DNA of 26,646 bases from an uncultured Porphyromonadaceae bacterium (GTDB lineage: Bacteria > Bacteroidota > Bacteroidia > Bacteroidales > Muribaculaceae). Where the stretch lies: assembly GCA_900546835.1 (NCBI GenBank), contig UREH01000011.1, forward strand, positions 1-26,646. The letters run 5' to 3'. The position numbers and the translations under genes are program-made. Shown in pieces: positions 1 through 8,254 of the stretch (within the stretch, counting starts at the first letter, position 1; every line of letters starts with the position of its first letter). The notes beneath the pieces are model-generated. The model had not been told where the DNA came from and ran no database searches. It was given only the letters and a program-made list of their open reading frames with translations.

Positions 1-1
1 C

Positions 2-238
2 TACCAGCAGCGTCCCTACAACAACCGTCAGCAGGGCGGCTACAATAATCAGGGCTACCAGCAGCGTCCCTACAACAACCGTCAGCAGGGCGGCTACAAT
101 AATCAGGGCGGCTATCAGCAGCGTCCCTACAACAACAACCGTCAGCAGGGCGGCTACAACAACCAGGGCGGCTACCAGCAGCGTCCCTACAATAATCAGG
201 GCGGCTACAACAATCAGAACCGCCGTCCCAACGGCCCG
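2..238 (+). repeat. Coding tandem repeats, units of 54, 57 and 60 nt
   Basis: Successive copies of the TA(C/T)CAGCAGCGTCCCTAC block start at 2, 56, 113 and 173, giving periods of 54, 57 and 60 nt (18, 19 and 20 codons). The length changes are whole codons (an extra Gly or an extra Asn), so the frame is kept. Further partial units run to about 238. The array continues beyond the left edge of the window. It encodes the disordered tail of the pseudouridine synthase. Confidence 0.9.
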
Positions 239-1051
239 GGCAACCGCTTTCAGAAGGGTCCTGTACGTCAAGGCAAGAGTTTCACCCCGCGTCCCAAGCG
301 CATTGAATACGAGCTGCCGCTCCCCGATCCCGACGAAAAGATCCGCCTGAACAAGTTCATGGCCAACGCCGGCATCTGCTCGCGCCGCGAAGCCGATGAA
401 TTCATCCAGCAGGGTCTGGTGAAGGTTAACGGCGAGGTCGTTACCGAACTCGGCACCAAGATCTGCCACTCCGACACCGTGGAATACGATGAGAAGGTTG
501 TGGCTCTGGAGAGCAAATGCTACATCCTGCTCAACAAGCCGAAGGACTGCGTTACCACCAGCGACGACCCCAACGGCCGCACTACCGTGCTCGACCTCGT
601 AAAGGGCGCATGCAACGAGCGTATCTATCCCGTAGGACGCCTCGACCGCAACACCACCGGAGTGCTCCTGCTCACCAACGACGGCGACCTCGCCTCGAAG
701 CTCACCCACCCCAAATACGTGAAGAAGAAAATCTACCACGTATGGACCGACAAGGACATCGCTGAGGACGACATGCAGCGCATCGCCGACGGCATCGAGC
801 TTGAGGACGGCCCCATCCACGCCGACGCAATCAGCTATGCCACCGAGACCGACCGCAATCAGGCCGGCATCGAAATCCACTCGGGCCGCAACCGCATTGT
901 GCGCCGTATATTCGAGAGCCTGGGCTACCACGTAACCAAGCTCGACCGCGTTTACTTCGCAGGTCTCACCAAGAAAAACCTGCCGCGCGGCCGCTGGCGC
1001 TACCTCACTCAGGAAGAGGTCAACTTCCTGAAGATGGGCTCCTTCGAATAA
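2..1051 (+). CDS. rluB: Pseudouridine synthase, RsuA/RluB family, with repetitive N-terminal extension (5' end outside window)
   Basis: Isomerises a specific uridine of ribosomal RNA to pseudouridine; by family the target is probably the 23S helix modified by RluB. The frame is open from base 2, so the start lies outside the window; the first in-frame ATG inside it (359) would cut into the S4 domain and is not the start. The first ~75 visible residues are imperfect copies of an 18-20 residue Gln/Asn/Gly/Tyr/Arg-rich unit (YQQRPYNN, RQQGGYNNQ), followed by a basic linker. Then comes an S4 RNA-binding domain (KIRLNKFMANAGICSRREA), the catalytic motif GRLDRNTTGVLLLTNDGD with the catalytic Asp codon at 644-646, and the C-terminal family motif GRNRIVRRIFESLGYHV. 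The extension is low-complexity, probably disordered and RNA-binding. asnS follows after 24 nt, so the two are probably co-transcribed. Family certain; exact target inferred. Confidence 0.9.
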   Translation, partial: YQQRPYNNRQQGGYNNQGYQQRPYNNRQQGGYNNQGGYQQRPYNNNRQQGGYNNQGGYQQRPYNNQGGYNNQNRRPNGPGNRFQKGPVRQGKSFTPRPKRIEYELPLPDPDEKIRLNKFMANAGICSRREADEFIQQGLVKVNGEVVTELGTKICHSDTVEYDEKVVALESKCYILLNKPKDCVTTSDDPNGRTTVLDLVKGACNERIYPVGRLDRNTTGVLLLTNDGDLASKLTHPKYVKKKIYHVWTDKDIAEDDMQRIADGIELEDGPIHADAISYATETDRNQAGIEIHSGRNRIVRRIFESLGYHVTKLDRVYFAGLTKKNLPRGRWRYLTQEEVNFLKMGSFE

Positions 1052-1075
1052 AGAATCTTATTCCGTTAAAAATAT

Positions 1076-2470
1076 ATGAAACGTATCAAGATAGCCGACC
1101 TTTTCGCCGACGCTCCTTCGCTTCTGGGCAAGGAGGTCTGCGTCAAGGGATGGGTCCGTACCCATCGCGGCAACAAATATGTGCAGTTCGTAGCCCTCAA
1201 CGACGGCTCCACGATCCGCAACATCCAGCTGGTGTTCGACATGAACACCTTCACCGACGAGCAGCTGAAGCCGCTCACCACCGGTTCGGCCCTCGCAGCC
1301 ACGGGTATCCTTGTGGAGAGCCAGGGCAAGGGCCAGAGCGTTGAAATCCAGGTGAAGGAGCTCGAACTCTACGGCGGTGCCGACCCCGAGACATACCCGC
1401 TGCAGAAGAAAGGCCACTCGCTTGAGTTCCTGCGCGAAATCGCCCACCTGCGCCCGCGCACCAACACGTTCTCGGCCGTGCTCCGCGTGCGCTCCACTCT
1501 GGCCTACGCCATCCACCGCTACTTCCAGGAGCGCGGTTTCTTCTACCTGAACACCCCTCTGATCACCGCAAGCGACTGCGAGGGAGCCGGCGCTATGTTT
1601 CAGGTCACCACCCTCGACCTTAACAACCTGCCGCGCACCGAAGAGGGTGCCGTAGACTACTCCGCCGACTTCTTCGGCAAGCCTACATCGCTCACCGTAT
1701 CCGGTCAGCTCGAAGGCGAGCTGGGCGCCACCGCCCTCGGTGCAATCTACACCTTCGGCCCGACGTTCCGCGCCGAAAACTCCAATACTCCGCGCCATCT
1801 GGCCGAGTTCTGGATGATCGAGCCTGAGGTCGCATTCATCGACATCGACGAAAACATGGACCTCGCCGAGGATTTCCTGAAATACTGCATCAACTACGCC
1901 CTCGACCACTGCCGCGACGACCTCGAGTTCCTTAACGAGCACTACGACAAAGAGCTGATCTCGCGACTCCAGGCCGTGGTAGGCGAGGAGTTCGTGCGTC
2001 TGAGCTACACCGAAGCCATCGACATACTTCTGGCCAGCGGCCGGAAGTTCGAATTCCCCGTAAGCTGGGGCGTCGACCTTCAGAGCGAGCACGAGCGCTA
2101 CCTCGTGGAGCAGCATTTCAAGCGTCCGGTAATCCTCACCGGCTACCCCAAGGAAATCAAGGCCTTCTACATGAAGCAGAACCCCGATGGCAAGACCGTA
2201 CGCGCCATGGACGTGCTTTTCCCCGCCATCGGCGAGATTATCGGCGGTTCGGAGCGCGAGGAGAGCTTCGACAAGCTCCTGCAGCGAATCGAGGAACTGC
2301 ACATCCCCATGAAGGATATGAAATGGTATCTCGACACCCGCCGCTTCGGCTCCGTACCCCATTCGGGCTTCGGCCTCGGGTTCGAGCGCCTGGTGCTCTT
2401 CGTTACGGGCATGACCAATATCCGCGACGTCATCCCCTTCCCACGCACCCCCAAATCCGCCGAATTCTGA
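1076..2470 (+). CDS. asnS: Asparaginyl-tRNA synthetase
   Basis: Charges tRNA-Asn with asparagine in the cytoplasm. The 464-aa product has the class IIb layout: an N-terminal OB-fold anticodon-binding domain (about residues 15-100), then the catalytic core. Motif 1 lies near residues 140-165 ([20 protein letters not shown]), motif 2 near 228-251 ([20 protein letters not shown]) and motif 3 near the C-terminus ([12 protein letters not shown]). The length is normal for bacterial AsnRS. The [11 protein letters not shown] segment separates it from AspRS. The ATG at 1076 is preceded by an A/T-rich stretch and no Shine-Dalgarno, as usual in Bacteroidetes. It ends with TGA at the expected position, which shows that TGA is an ordinary stop in this genome. 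It lies 24 nt after the pseudouridine synthase and is followed by a strong terminator. Confidence 0.97.
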   Translation: MKRIKIADLFADAPSLLGKEVCVKGWVRTHRGNKYVQFVALNDGSTIRNIQLVFDMNTFTDEQLKPLTTGSALAATGILVESQGKGQSVEIQVKELELYGGADPETYPLQKKGHSLEFLREIAHLRPRTNTFSAVLRVRSTLAYAIHRYFQERGFFYLNTPLITASDCEGAGAMFQVTTLDLNNLPRTEEGAVDYSADFFGKPTSLTVSGQLEGELGATALGAIYTFGPTFRAENSNTPRHLAEFWMIEPEVAFIDIDENMDLAEDFLKYCINYALDHCRDDLEFLNEHYDKELISRLQAVVGEEFVRLSYTEAIDILLASGRKFEFPVSWGVDLQSEHERYLVEQHFKRPVILTGYPKEIKAFYMKQNPDGKTVRAMDVLFPAIGEIIGGSEREESFDKLLQRIEELHIPMKDMKWYLDTRRFGSVPHSGFGLGFERLVLFVTGMTNIRDVIPFPRTPKSAEF

Positions 2471-2493
2471 TTCCGGCACATACACAAAATAGC

Positions 2494-2523
2494 AAGCCGC
2501 CCCATCGGGGCGGCTTTGTTGTT
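2494..2523. terminator. Bidirectional intrinsic terminator between asnS and mutS
   Basis: A perfect 10-bp stem (AAGCCGCCCC with GGGGCGGCTT) closes a 3-nt ATC loop. On the plus strand it is followed by TTTGTTGTTT. On the minus strand the far side reads GCTATTTTGTG, so it can also stop mutS transcription arriving from the other direction. It sits between two convergent genes. Confidence 0.9.
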
Positions 2524-2555
2524 TCCTGTTAGTACTTTTATAAGTCTTATAAACG

Positions 2556-5234
2556 CTATTTACCTGTAAGAATCGAGCGTATATCGCTAAGCTTGTTGAG
2601 CGCCTGCAGCGGCGAGAGGTTGTCGATGTCGAGATTGAGGATTTCGTCGCGGATCTGCGTCAGCACAGGGTCGTCGAGCTGGAAGAAGGTCATCTGCATG
2701 GGGGCCGAGTCGATGGCGGCCGTATTGGCGCGGGCCGGTTTCGGCCCTTTCGTGGCTGCCTCGCTCCCGGTTTCGGCCATCCCGGCTTTTTCAGCCACGG
2801 AGTGGCGGTTGGCCCTCTCAAGCTGCCGGAGCACCGAGGCGGCGCGCTTCACTATGTCGCGCGGCATACCGGCCAGCTTGGCAACGTGGATACCGAAGCT
2901 GTGCTCGCTGCCGCCGCGCTGCAACTTGCGCAGGAATACCACCTTTCCGTCGATTTCCTTCACCGACACGTTGTAGTTCACCACGCCGGGATAAGTCGCC
3001 TCCATCTCGTTGAGCTCGTGGTAGTGGGTGGCAAACAGCGTCTTGGGGCGCAGGGGCGAGCGGTTGATGTATTCCACGATCGCCCAGGCTATCGAGATGC
3101 CGTCGTAGGTCGATGTGCCGCGGCCGAGTTCGTCGAAGAGTATCAGCGAGCGGGCGCTCATGTTGTTAAGAATCGAGGCGGCCTCGTTCATCTCCACCAT
3201 GAAGGTTGATTCTCCAAGCGAGATGTTGTCGGAAGCGCCCACACGGGTGAAAATCTTGTCGACCACGCCGATATGAGCGCTCTCAGCTGCCACGAAACTG
3301 CCGATCTGCGCCAGCAGCACGTTGAGCGCCGTGGAGCGCAGCAGCGCGGACTTACCGCTCATGTTGGGGCCGGTAATCATCATTACCTGCGTGGCCTCCG
3401 GATCGAGGACCACGGAGTTGGTGATATAGGGAGTGCCGATTGGAAGTTCTTTCTCGATTACCGGGTGACGCCCCTCGCGGATGTCGATTACCAGCGAGTC
3501 GTCGACCACCGGGCGGTTGTAGCGGTTCTCAAGCGCCACACGCGTCAGGCCCTGCAGGCAGTCGAGGGTGGCAACCAGGTGGGAATCGGCCTGGATGGCC
3601 GTCACGTAGTCCGAGAGCGAAGCCACAAGCGCGTTGTAGATGGCCGTCTCGAGTATTTCGATGCGTTCCTGTGCGTTGAGTATCTTTTCCTCGTATTCCT
3701 TGAGCTCCTGGGTGATGTAGCGCTCGGCGTTTACGAGCGTCTGCTTGCGTATCCAGTCGGATGGCACCTTGTCGCGGTGCGTGTTGGTCACCTCTATGTA
3801 GTAGCCGTACACGTTGTTGTAGCCGATTTTCAGGCTTGTGATGCCCGTAGCCTCGCTCTCGCGGCGCTGAACGCGCATCAGGTAGTCCTTCCCCTGGTAG
3901 GCCATCTCGCGCAGCTCGTCGAGTTCGGCGTTAACCCCCTGGCGTACCACGTTGCCGCGGTTAAGCTGGTTGGGGGCGTCGTCCACGATTTCCTTCTCGA
4001 TGCGGCTGCGGATGGCCGCGCATGGATTAAGCTGCTCGCCGAGGGTGCGCAGGGTGGGGCAGTCGGCCTGTTCGAGCATCAGCTTCACCGGCTCGATGGC
4101 GCCCAGAGCGTGGCGCATCTGCACCACCTCGCGCGGTGTGATGCGCAGCGTGGCCACTTTGGAAATCAGCCTTTCCAGGTCGCCGATGCTCCCGAGGTTC
4201 TCCACTATGGCGTCGCGCACATCGGGGTTCCTGAAAAAGTATTCTATGGCGTCGAGGCGCGCGTTGATTTTCGCGGGATCCTTGAGCGGAAACGAAACCC
4301 AGCGGCGCAGCATGCGCGCCCCCATGGGGCTGACGGTGCGGTCGATCACGTCGAGCAGTGAACGACCCTCCTCGCCGAGCGAGTGAAGCAATTCCAGATT
4401 GCGCACGGTGAATTTGTCGAGGCGCACGAACGCGTCCTCCTCGATGCGGCGCAATGCCACGATATGGCTCGTGCGCGTGTGTTTGGTTATGTCGAGATAG
4501 TGGAGGATTGCACCGGCAGCAACCACGGCGAGAGGCATGCGCCCGATGCCGAATCCTTTGAGCGACGAAGTCTCGAACTGCTTGAGCAACCGCTCGTTGG
4601 CACTCTGGTCGGTAAATATCCAGTCGTCGAGCTCCGAGGCCAGATAGCGACCGGTGAAGAATTCCTCCAGCCTCCCCTTGTTGCCGCGCTCCACCAGCAC
4701 CTCCTTCGGAGCGAAATTGCCAAGCAGTTTGTCGATATATTCCATCGGCCCCTCGGCGGCAAGGAATTCACCGGTGGAGATGTCGAGGAAGGCCACGCCG
4801 GCGGTGCCGCGTGCCGAGGCGTTGCGCGCGAAGTGTATGGCTGCCACGAAGTTGTTCTCCTTGTGGTCGAGCACATTGTCGGTCAGCGCCACTCCGGGTG
4901 TCACCAGCTCGGTGATGCCGCGTTTCACGAGTGTCTTCGTGGTCTTCGGATCCTCGAGCTGCTCGCAGATGGCCACGCGCTTGCCTGCGCGCACCAGTTT
5001 CGGCAGATACGTGTCGAGCGCGTGGTGGGGAAAACCTGCCAGCTCGATCGAAGCCGCCGCGCCGTTGGCGCGCCGCGTCAGCGTGATGCCCAAAATCTCC
5101 GAGGCCGTGATGGCGTCGTCGCAGAACGTCTCGTAGAAGTCGCCCACGCGAAACAGCAGCACCGCGTCGGGGTGTTGCTGCTTCATCTCGAAATACTGTT
5201 TCATCAGGGGTGTCTCCACCACTTTCTTAGCCAT
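2556..5234 (-). CDS. mutS: DNA mismatch repair protein MutS
   Basis: Recognises base mismatches and small loops and starts mismatch repair as an ATP-driven sliding clamp. The 892-aa protein has the mismatch-binding motif GDFYETF (F33-Y34-E35), connector, core and clamp domains, then the ATPase: Walker A GPNMSGKS (residues 622-629) and Walker [12 protein letters not shown] (about 696-705), followed by the GTSTYDG loop. The C-terminus ([12 protein letters not shown]) is typical of MutS1. I chose the ATG at 5234 ([15 protein letters not shown]), which matches the usual N-terminus. The frame stays open for 37 more codons upstream, but these run through a hairpin and into tRNA-Leu. The stop is TAG. 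No promoter consensus is visible between the tRNA and mutS, so mutS may be transcribed from the tRNA promoter (inference). Confidence 0.97.
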   Translation of the reverse strand: MAKKVVETPLMKQYFEMKQQHPDAVLLFRVGDFYETFCDDAITASEILGITLTRRANGAAASIELAGFPHHALDTYLPKLVRAGKRVAICEQLEDPKTTKTLVKRGITELVTPGVALTDNVLDHKENNFVAAIHFARNASARGTAGVAFLDISTGEFLAAEGPMEYIDKLLGNFAPKEVLVERGNKGRLEEFFTGRYLASELDDWIFTDQSANERLLKQFETSSLKGFGIGRMPLAVVAAGAILHYLDITKHTRTSHIVALRRIEEDAFVRLDKFTVRNLELLHSLGEEGRSLLDVIDRTVSPMGARMLRRWVSFPLKDPAKINARLDAIEYFFRNPDVRDAIVENLGSIGDLERLISKVATLRITPREVVQMRHALGAIEPVKLMLEQADCPTLRTLGEQLNPCAAIRSRIEKEIVDDAPNQLNRGNVVRQGVNAELDELREMAYQGKDYLMRVQRRESEATGITSLKIGYNNVYGYYIEVTNTHRDKVPSDWIRKQTLVNAERYITQELKEYEEKILNAQERIEILETAIYNALVASLSDYVTAIQADSHLVATLDCLQGLTRVALENRYNRPVVDDSLVIDIREGRHPVIEKELPIGTPYITNSVVLDPEATQVMMITGPNMSGKSALLRSTALNVLLAQIGSFVAAESAHIGVVDKIFTRVGASDNISLGESTFMVEMNEAASILNNMSARSLILFDELGRGTSTYDGISIAWAIVEYINRSPLRPKTLFATHYHELNEMEATYPGVVNYNVSVKEIDGKVVFLRKLQRGGSEHSFGIHVAKLAGMPRDIVKRAASVLRQLERANRHSVAEKAGMAETGSEAATKGPKPARANTAAIDSAPMQMTFFQLDDPVLTQIRDEILNLDIDNLSPLQALNKLSDIRSILTGK

Positions 5235-5262
5235 CGCTTCGCTCTCCGTCGTTTTTTTGATT

Positions 5263-5296
5263 CCACCCCACCGGGGCGCTGTGCCCGGCGGGGTGG
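5263..5296 (-). other. Strong hairpin between tRNA-Leu and mutS
   Basis: CCACCCCACCGGG pairs with CCCGGCGGGGTGG across an 8-nt loop, with one A·C mismatch. On the minus strand, the direction of transcription, it follows the tRNA 3' end by a few bases and is followed by AATCAAAAAAACG rather than a T-run. It is therefore not a standard terminator for the tRNA. It may direct tRNA 3' processing or structure the mutS leader (inference). Confidence 0.55.
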
Positions 5297-5303
5297 ATCG
5301 GTG

Positions 5304-5387
5304 TAGCCGAAGTGGGACTCGAACCCACACAGCCGTAATGGCCAAGGGATTTTAAGTCCCTCGTGTCTACCATTCCACCATTCGGCC
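5304..5387 (-). tRNA. tRNA-Leu (anticodon UAA)
   Basis: An 84-nt class II tRNA. The acceptor stem GGCCGAA pairs with TTCGGCT (first pair G·U). The D-stem is GTG/CAC with GGTAGA in the loop. The anticodon stem AGGGA/TCCCT holds the loop CTTAAAA, giving anticodon TAA at plus-strand positions 5352-5354. A long variable arm with a GCC/GGC stem identifies a Leu/Ser-type tRNA. The T-arm is GTGGG-TTCGAGT-CCCAC. The 3' CCA is not encoded. Confidence 0.96.
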
Positions 5388-5396
5388 ACTCGGAGG

Positions 5397-5416
5397 GATG
5401 GCGCCACGGCGCCATC
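5397..5416 (-). other. 9-bp perfect hairpin in the leader of tRNA-Leu
   Basis: GATGGCGCC pairs with GGCGCCATC across a 2-nt loop. It lies 9 nt upstream of the tRNA 5' end, between the predicted transcription start (about 5425) and the mature tRNA. It may be a 5' processing signal or protect the precursor end; function unknown. Confidence 0.6.
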
Positions 5417-5431
5417 TATGGGTTGACTCTG

Positions 5432-5462
5432 CAAAATTAGGCATTTCCGCCGAATCTGGCAA
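5432..5462 (-). promoter_or_regulatory. Bacteroidetes-type promoter for tRNA-Leu (and possibly mutS)
   Basis: On the minus strand: TTG (5460-5462), a 20-nt spacer, then TAATTTTG (5432-5439), an exact match to the -7 consensus TAnnTTTG with the expected -33 spacing. Predicted start near 5425, about 38 nt upstream of the tRNA. Confidence 0.75.
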
Positions 5463-5578
5463 GCCTCAGACTTCTCCGGCTCAAGCAGGGCCAATCTTTA
5501 TCGCTCTAAAGTCTCAAAGGTCCTTAACAACCCCTGAACACCTTAAATTTCCTAAAGCCCCCTTAAAGCCCGATAATC

Positions 5579-6874
5579 TTATTTTGCGATAATGAGATAG
5601 TAGTTCTTCTTCCCGCGCTGCACCAGCAGATACTTGCCGTTGAGCAGCATCGGGGCGTCGACAGTTGCGTATGGGTCGGTGGCCTTCTCCTTGTTGATCT
5701 GCAGACCGCCCTGCTGGGTGAGCTTGCGCATCTCGCCCTTCGAGGGGAAAACGGCGGCGTGGTCGGTGAGCAGATCGATGAGTTTGGTCTCGCCGTTGAA
5801 GATGTCGGCGCTTACCTCGAAGGTCGGCACTCCCTCGAACACGGCCAGCAGCGTGGCCTCGTCGATTTTATGGAGGGTCTCGGCGGCTTTGGCGCTGAAG
5901 AGTATCTGGGAGGCCTCGATGGCGTTCTGCAGCTCCTCCTCGCCGTGGACCATGCGTGTGATCTCTTCGGCAAGTTTCTTCTGCAGGGGGCGTGCGCCGG
6001 GGTTCTCGGCCTGCTCGGCCACGAGTGTGTTTATCTCCTCCTCGGAGAGCACGGTGAATATCTTGATGTATTTCTCGGCGTCGGCGTCGGATACGTTCAG
6101 CCAGAACTGGTAGAACTTATAGGGCGACGTGCGGTTGGCGTCGAGCCATACGTTGCCGCCCTCGGTCTTGCCGAATTTCGAGCCGTCGGCCTTGGTGATG
6201 AGCGGGCAGGTAATGGCGTAGGCGTCGTCCTTGCCGAGCATGCGGCGGATCAGTTCTGTGCCGGTGGTGATGTTGCCCCACTGGTCGGAGCCGCCCAGCT
6301 GAAGGCGGCATCCCTCCTTTTCGTAGAGGTGGAGGAAGTCGTAGCCCTGCAGAAGCTGGTAGGAGAATTCGGTGAACGACATCCCCTCGCCCGATTCGCC
6401 CGAAAGACGTTTCTTCACGGAGTCCTTGGCCATCATGTAGTTGACGGTCAGATTCTTGCCTACGTCGCGGATAAAGTCGAGGAATGTGTAGTCCTTCATC
6501 CAGTCGTAGTTGTTTACGAGGATGGCGGCGTTGGGGGCGTCGCTGTCGAAGTCGAGAAAGCGGGCCAGCTGACGCTTGATGGCCTCCTGGTTGTGGCGCA
6601 GTGTAGCCACGTCGAGGAGCTTGCGCTCCTGGCTCTTCATCGAGGGGTCGCCGATCATGCCGGTGGCGCCTCCCACCAGCGCGATGGGCTTGTGGCCGGC
6701 GCGCTGCAGGTGTTTGAGCATCATCACCCCTACGAGGTGGCCGATATGCAGCGAGTCGGCCGTGGGGTCGATGCCGAGATATGCGGCGGTCATCCCCTTC
6801 TTGAGCTGTTCGTCGGTGCCGGGCATCATCTGGTGGATCATGCCGCGCCAGGTAAGTTCTTTTATGAAGTCCAT
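5579..6874 (-). CDS. tyrS: Tyrosyl-tRNA synthetase
   Basis: Charges tRNA-Tyr with tyrosine. The 431-aa protein is a class I synthetase: HIGH motif at residues 43-46 ([13 protein letters not shown]), tyrosine-pocket segments including GGSDQWGNI (about 194-202), and the KMSKS-equivalent KFGKT at 233-237. The C-terminal S4-like anticodon-arm domain ends with [16 protein letters not shown]. Length and architecture are those of the usual bacterial TyrRS. The ATG at 6874 gives the expected N-terminus. It lies 51 nt downstream of the aminotransferase on the same strand without an obvious promoter between them, so co-transcription is likely. The 190 nt between its stop and the tRNA promoter contain no gene or convincing terminator that I can see. 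Confidence 0.97.
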   Translation of the reverse strand: MDFIKELTWRGMIHQMMPGTDEQLKKGMTAAYLGIDPTADSLHIGHLVGVMMLKHLQRAGHKPIALVGGATGMIGDPSMKSQERKLLDVATLRHNQEAIKRQLARFLDFDSDAPNAAILVNNYDWMKDYTFLDFIRDVGKNLTVNYMMAKDSVKKRLSGESGEGMSFTEFSYQLLQGYDFLHLYEKEGCRLQLGGSDQWGNITTGTELIRRMLGKDDAYAITCPLITKADGSKFGKTEGGNVWLDANRTSPYKFYQFWLNVSDADAEKYIKIFTVLSEEEINTLVAEQAENPGARPLQKKLAEEITRMVHGEEELQNAIEASQILFSAKAAETLHKIDEATLLAVFEGVPTFEVSADIFNGETKLIDLLTDHAAVFPSKGEMRKLTQQGGLQINKEKATDPYATVDAPMLLNGKYLLVQRGKKNYYLIIAK

Positions 6875-6925
6875 TGGAGTGTAATCTTGTTTGGTATTTT
6901 ACGTATATTCTTAATCTTTCGGGAA

Positions 6926-8125
6926 TCAGTATAGCTCGGCCAGCGCGCGGCCGATGCGGGCAAACGCCTCGCGAAGGGCGTCGTCGGCTGCCGCATAGCT
7001 CAGGCGGATGTAGCCGGGCAGGCAGAAGGCCGAGCCGGGCACGGTGGCCACGTGGGCGTGTTCGAGCAGATACATCGAGAGGTCGGTGTCAGTGCTCACG
7101 GCTTTGCCGTCGGGAGTGTTTTTGCCGAGGAAGGCGCTCACGTCGGGGAAGAGATAGAAGGCGCCCTGAGGCACGTTGGCCTTCAGACCCGGAATACCGG
7201 CTGCCAGCTCCACCACGAGGTCGCGACGGCGCTCGAAGGCCCGGCGCATTTGTTCCACGCATTCCTGCGGACCGCTGTAGGCGGCGTAGGCCGCACGCTG
7301 GGCGATGGTCGAGATGCCCGAGGTGGTCTGTCCCTGCAACTTCGTCACTGCCTTGGCAACGCTTTCCGGGCCGGCCATGAAGCCGATTCGCCAGCCGGTC
7401 ATGGCGTAGGCTTTCGACACGCCGTTGACCACAACCACGCGGTCGGCAATCTCCGGGAACGATGCCAGCGAAGTGAACGCACCCGAATAGTCGATATGCT
7501 CATAGATCTCGTCGGAGAGCACGGCCACCTGGGGATGACGTGCCAGCACTTCGACAAGTCCCTGAAGCTCTTCGCGGGAGTATACGCTTCCCGTGGGGTT
7601 GGAGGGGGAGCAGAGAAGCACCATGCGCGTGCGCTCCGTTATGGCCGCCTCGAGTTGCGCGGGCGTCACCTTGAAATCCTGCTCGATTCCTGCCGGAACG
7701 AGCACGTTGACACCTCCGGCGAGCTTCACCAGCTCGATGTAGCTCACCCATGCCGGCACGGGAATCACAACCTCGTCGCCCGGATTGATTATGGCAAGGA
7801 TAGCGTTGTTGAGCGAATGCTTGGCCCCGGCCGAAACCACCACCTGTGCCGGAGTGAAGTCCAGCCCGTTCTCCTTGCGCAGCTTTTCGGCGATGGCTTC
7901 GCGCAGGTCGCCGTAGCCGGCCACGGGCGGATAGCGCGTTATATTCTTGTCGATGGCCTCTTTGGCGGCCTCCTTTATGTGCTCGGGAGTGTCGAAGTCG
8001 GGCTCACCCACCGAGAGGTTGATCACGTCGACCCCTGCGGCGCGCAGTTCGCTGCTCTTCTGCGACATGGCCAGTGTGGCCGAAGCGGCCATGGCCTGAA
8101 TGCGGTCGGAAATCCGGATTGCCAT
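6926..8125 (-). CDS. PLP-dependent aminotransferase, class I (aspartate aminotransferase type Ib)
   Basis: Transfers amino groups between an amino acid and a 2-oxoacid; closest to the AspC/AatA-like Ib group that makes aspartate or glutamate, though prephenate or other substrates are possible. The 399-aa protein starts MAIRISDRIQAMAASATLAM. It has INLSVGEPDFDTP near residue 35, the PLP ring-contact segment LCSPSNPTG (about 171-179), the Asp-Tyr pair in LSDEIYEH (D205, Y208), and the Schiff-base lysine K238 in NGVSKAYAMTGWRIGF. Length is normal. tyrS follows 51 nt downstream. The upstream 129 nt contain a TAnnTTTG match. The fold is certain; the substrate is not shown by the sequence. Confidence 0.93.
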   Translation of the reverse strand: MAIRISDRIQAMAASATLAMSQKSSELRAAGVDVINLSVGEPDFDTPEHIKEAAKEAIDKNITRYPPVAGYGDLREAIAEKLRKENGLDFTPAQVVVSAGAKHSLNNAILAIINPGDEVVIPVPAWVSYIELVKLAGGVNVLVPAGIEQDFKVTPAQLEAAITERTRMVLLCSPSNPTGSVYSREELQGLVEVLARHPQVAVLSDEIYEHIDYSGAFTSLASFPEIADRVVVVNGVSKAYAMTGWRIGFMAGPESVAKAVTKLQGQTTSGISTIAQRAAYAAYSGPQECVEQMRRAFERRRDLVVELAAGIPGLKANVPQGAFYLFPDVSAFLGKNTPDGKAVSTDTDLSMYLLEHAHVATVPGSAFCLPGYIRLSYAAADDALREAFARIGRALAELY

Positions 8126-8224
8126 AAATCTCAGTTGATAAGTAACTGTTCAAAATTGTTTTATAATTAGATAATGATAAGCGGCTTGGCCGGGTGACGG
8201 AATGGGTTCTGGCGTTGCCGCCTG

Positions 8225-8232
8225 CAAATTTA
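8225..8232 (-). promoter_or_regulatory. Possible promoter -7 element for the aminotransferase-tyrS unit
   Basis: The minus strand reads TAAATTTG, an exact TAnnTTTG match, about 100 nt upstream of the aminotransferase ATG and just past the end of the AsmA-like gene. The nearest TTG upstream is 23 nt away, longer than the usual 19-20, so the -33 element is weak. Confidence 0.45.
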
Positions 8233-8254
8233 GCGAAAATTATTGATTTCCGCC

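Noticed and set aside
2..238. CRISPR-like repeat array at the left edge
   Set aside because: Repeats have no unique spacers, keep a reading frame and encode the N-terminal tail of the pseudouridine synthase.
1058..2485. 475-codon open frame antisense to asnS
   Set aside because: It is a shadow of the GC-rich coding strand; the sense protein has all class II synthetase motifs and the antisense translation is low-complexity and matches nothing I recognise.
3273..5306. Long open frames antisense to mutS
   Set aside because: Same cause; the mutS sense frame is complete with all motifs.
5235..5345. 37-codon N-terminal extension of MutS
   Set aside because: It runs through a hairpin and the tRNA-Leu gene; [15 protein letters not shown] is the standard N-terminus.
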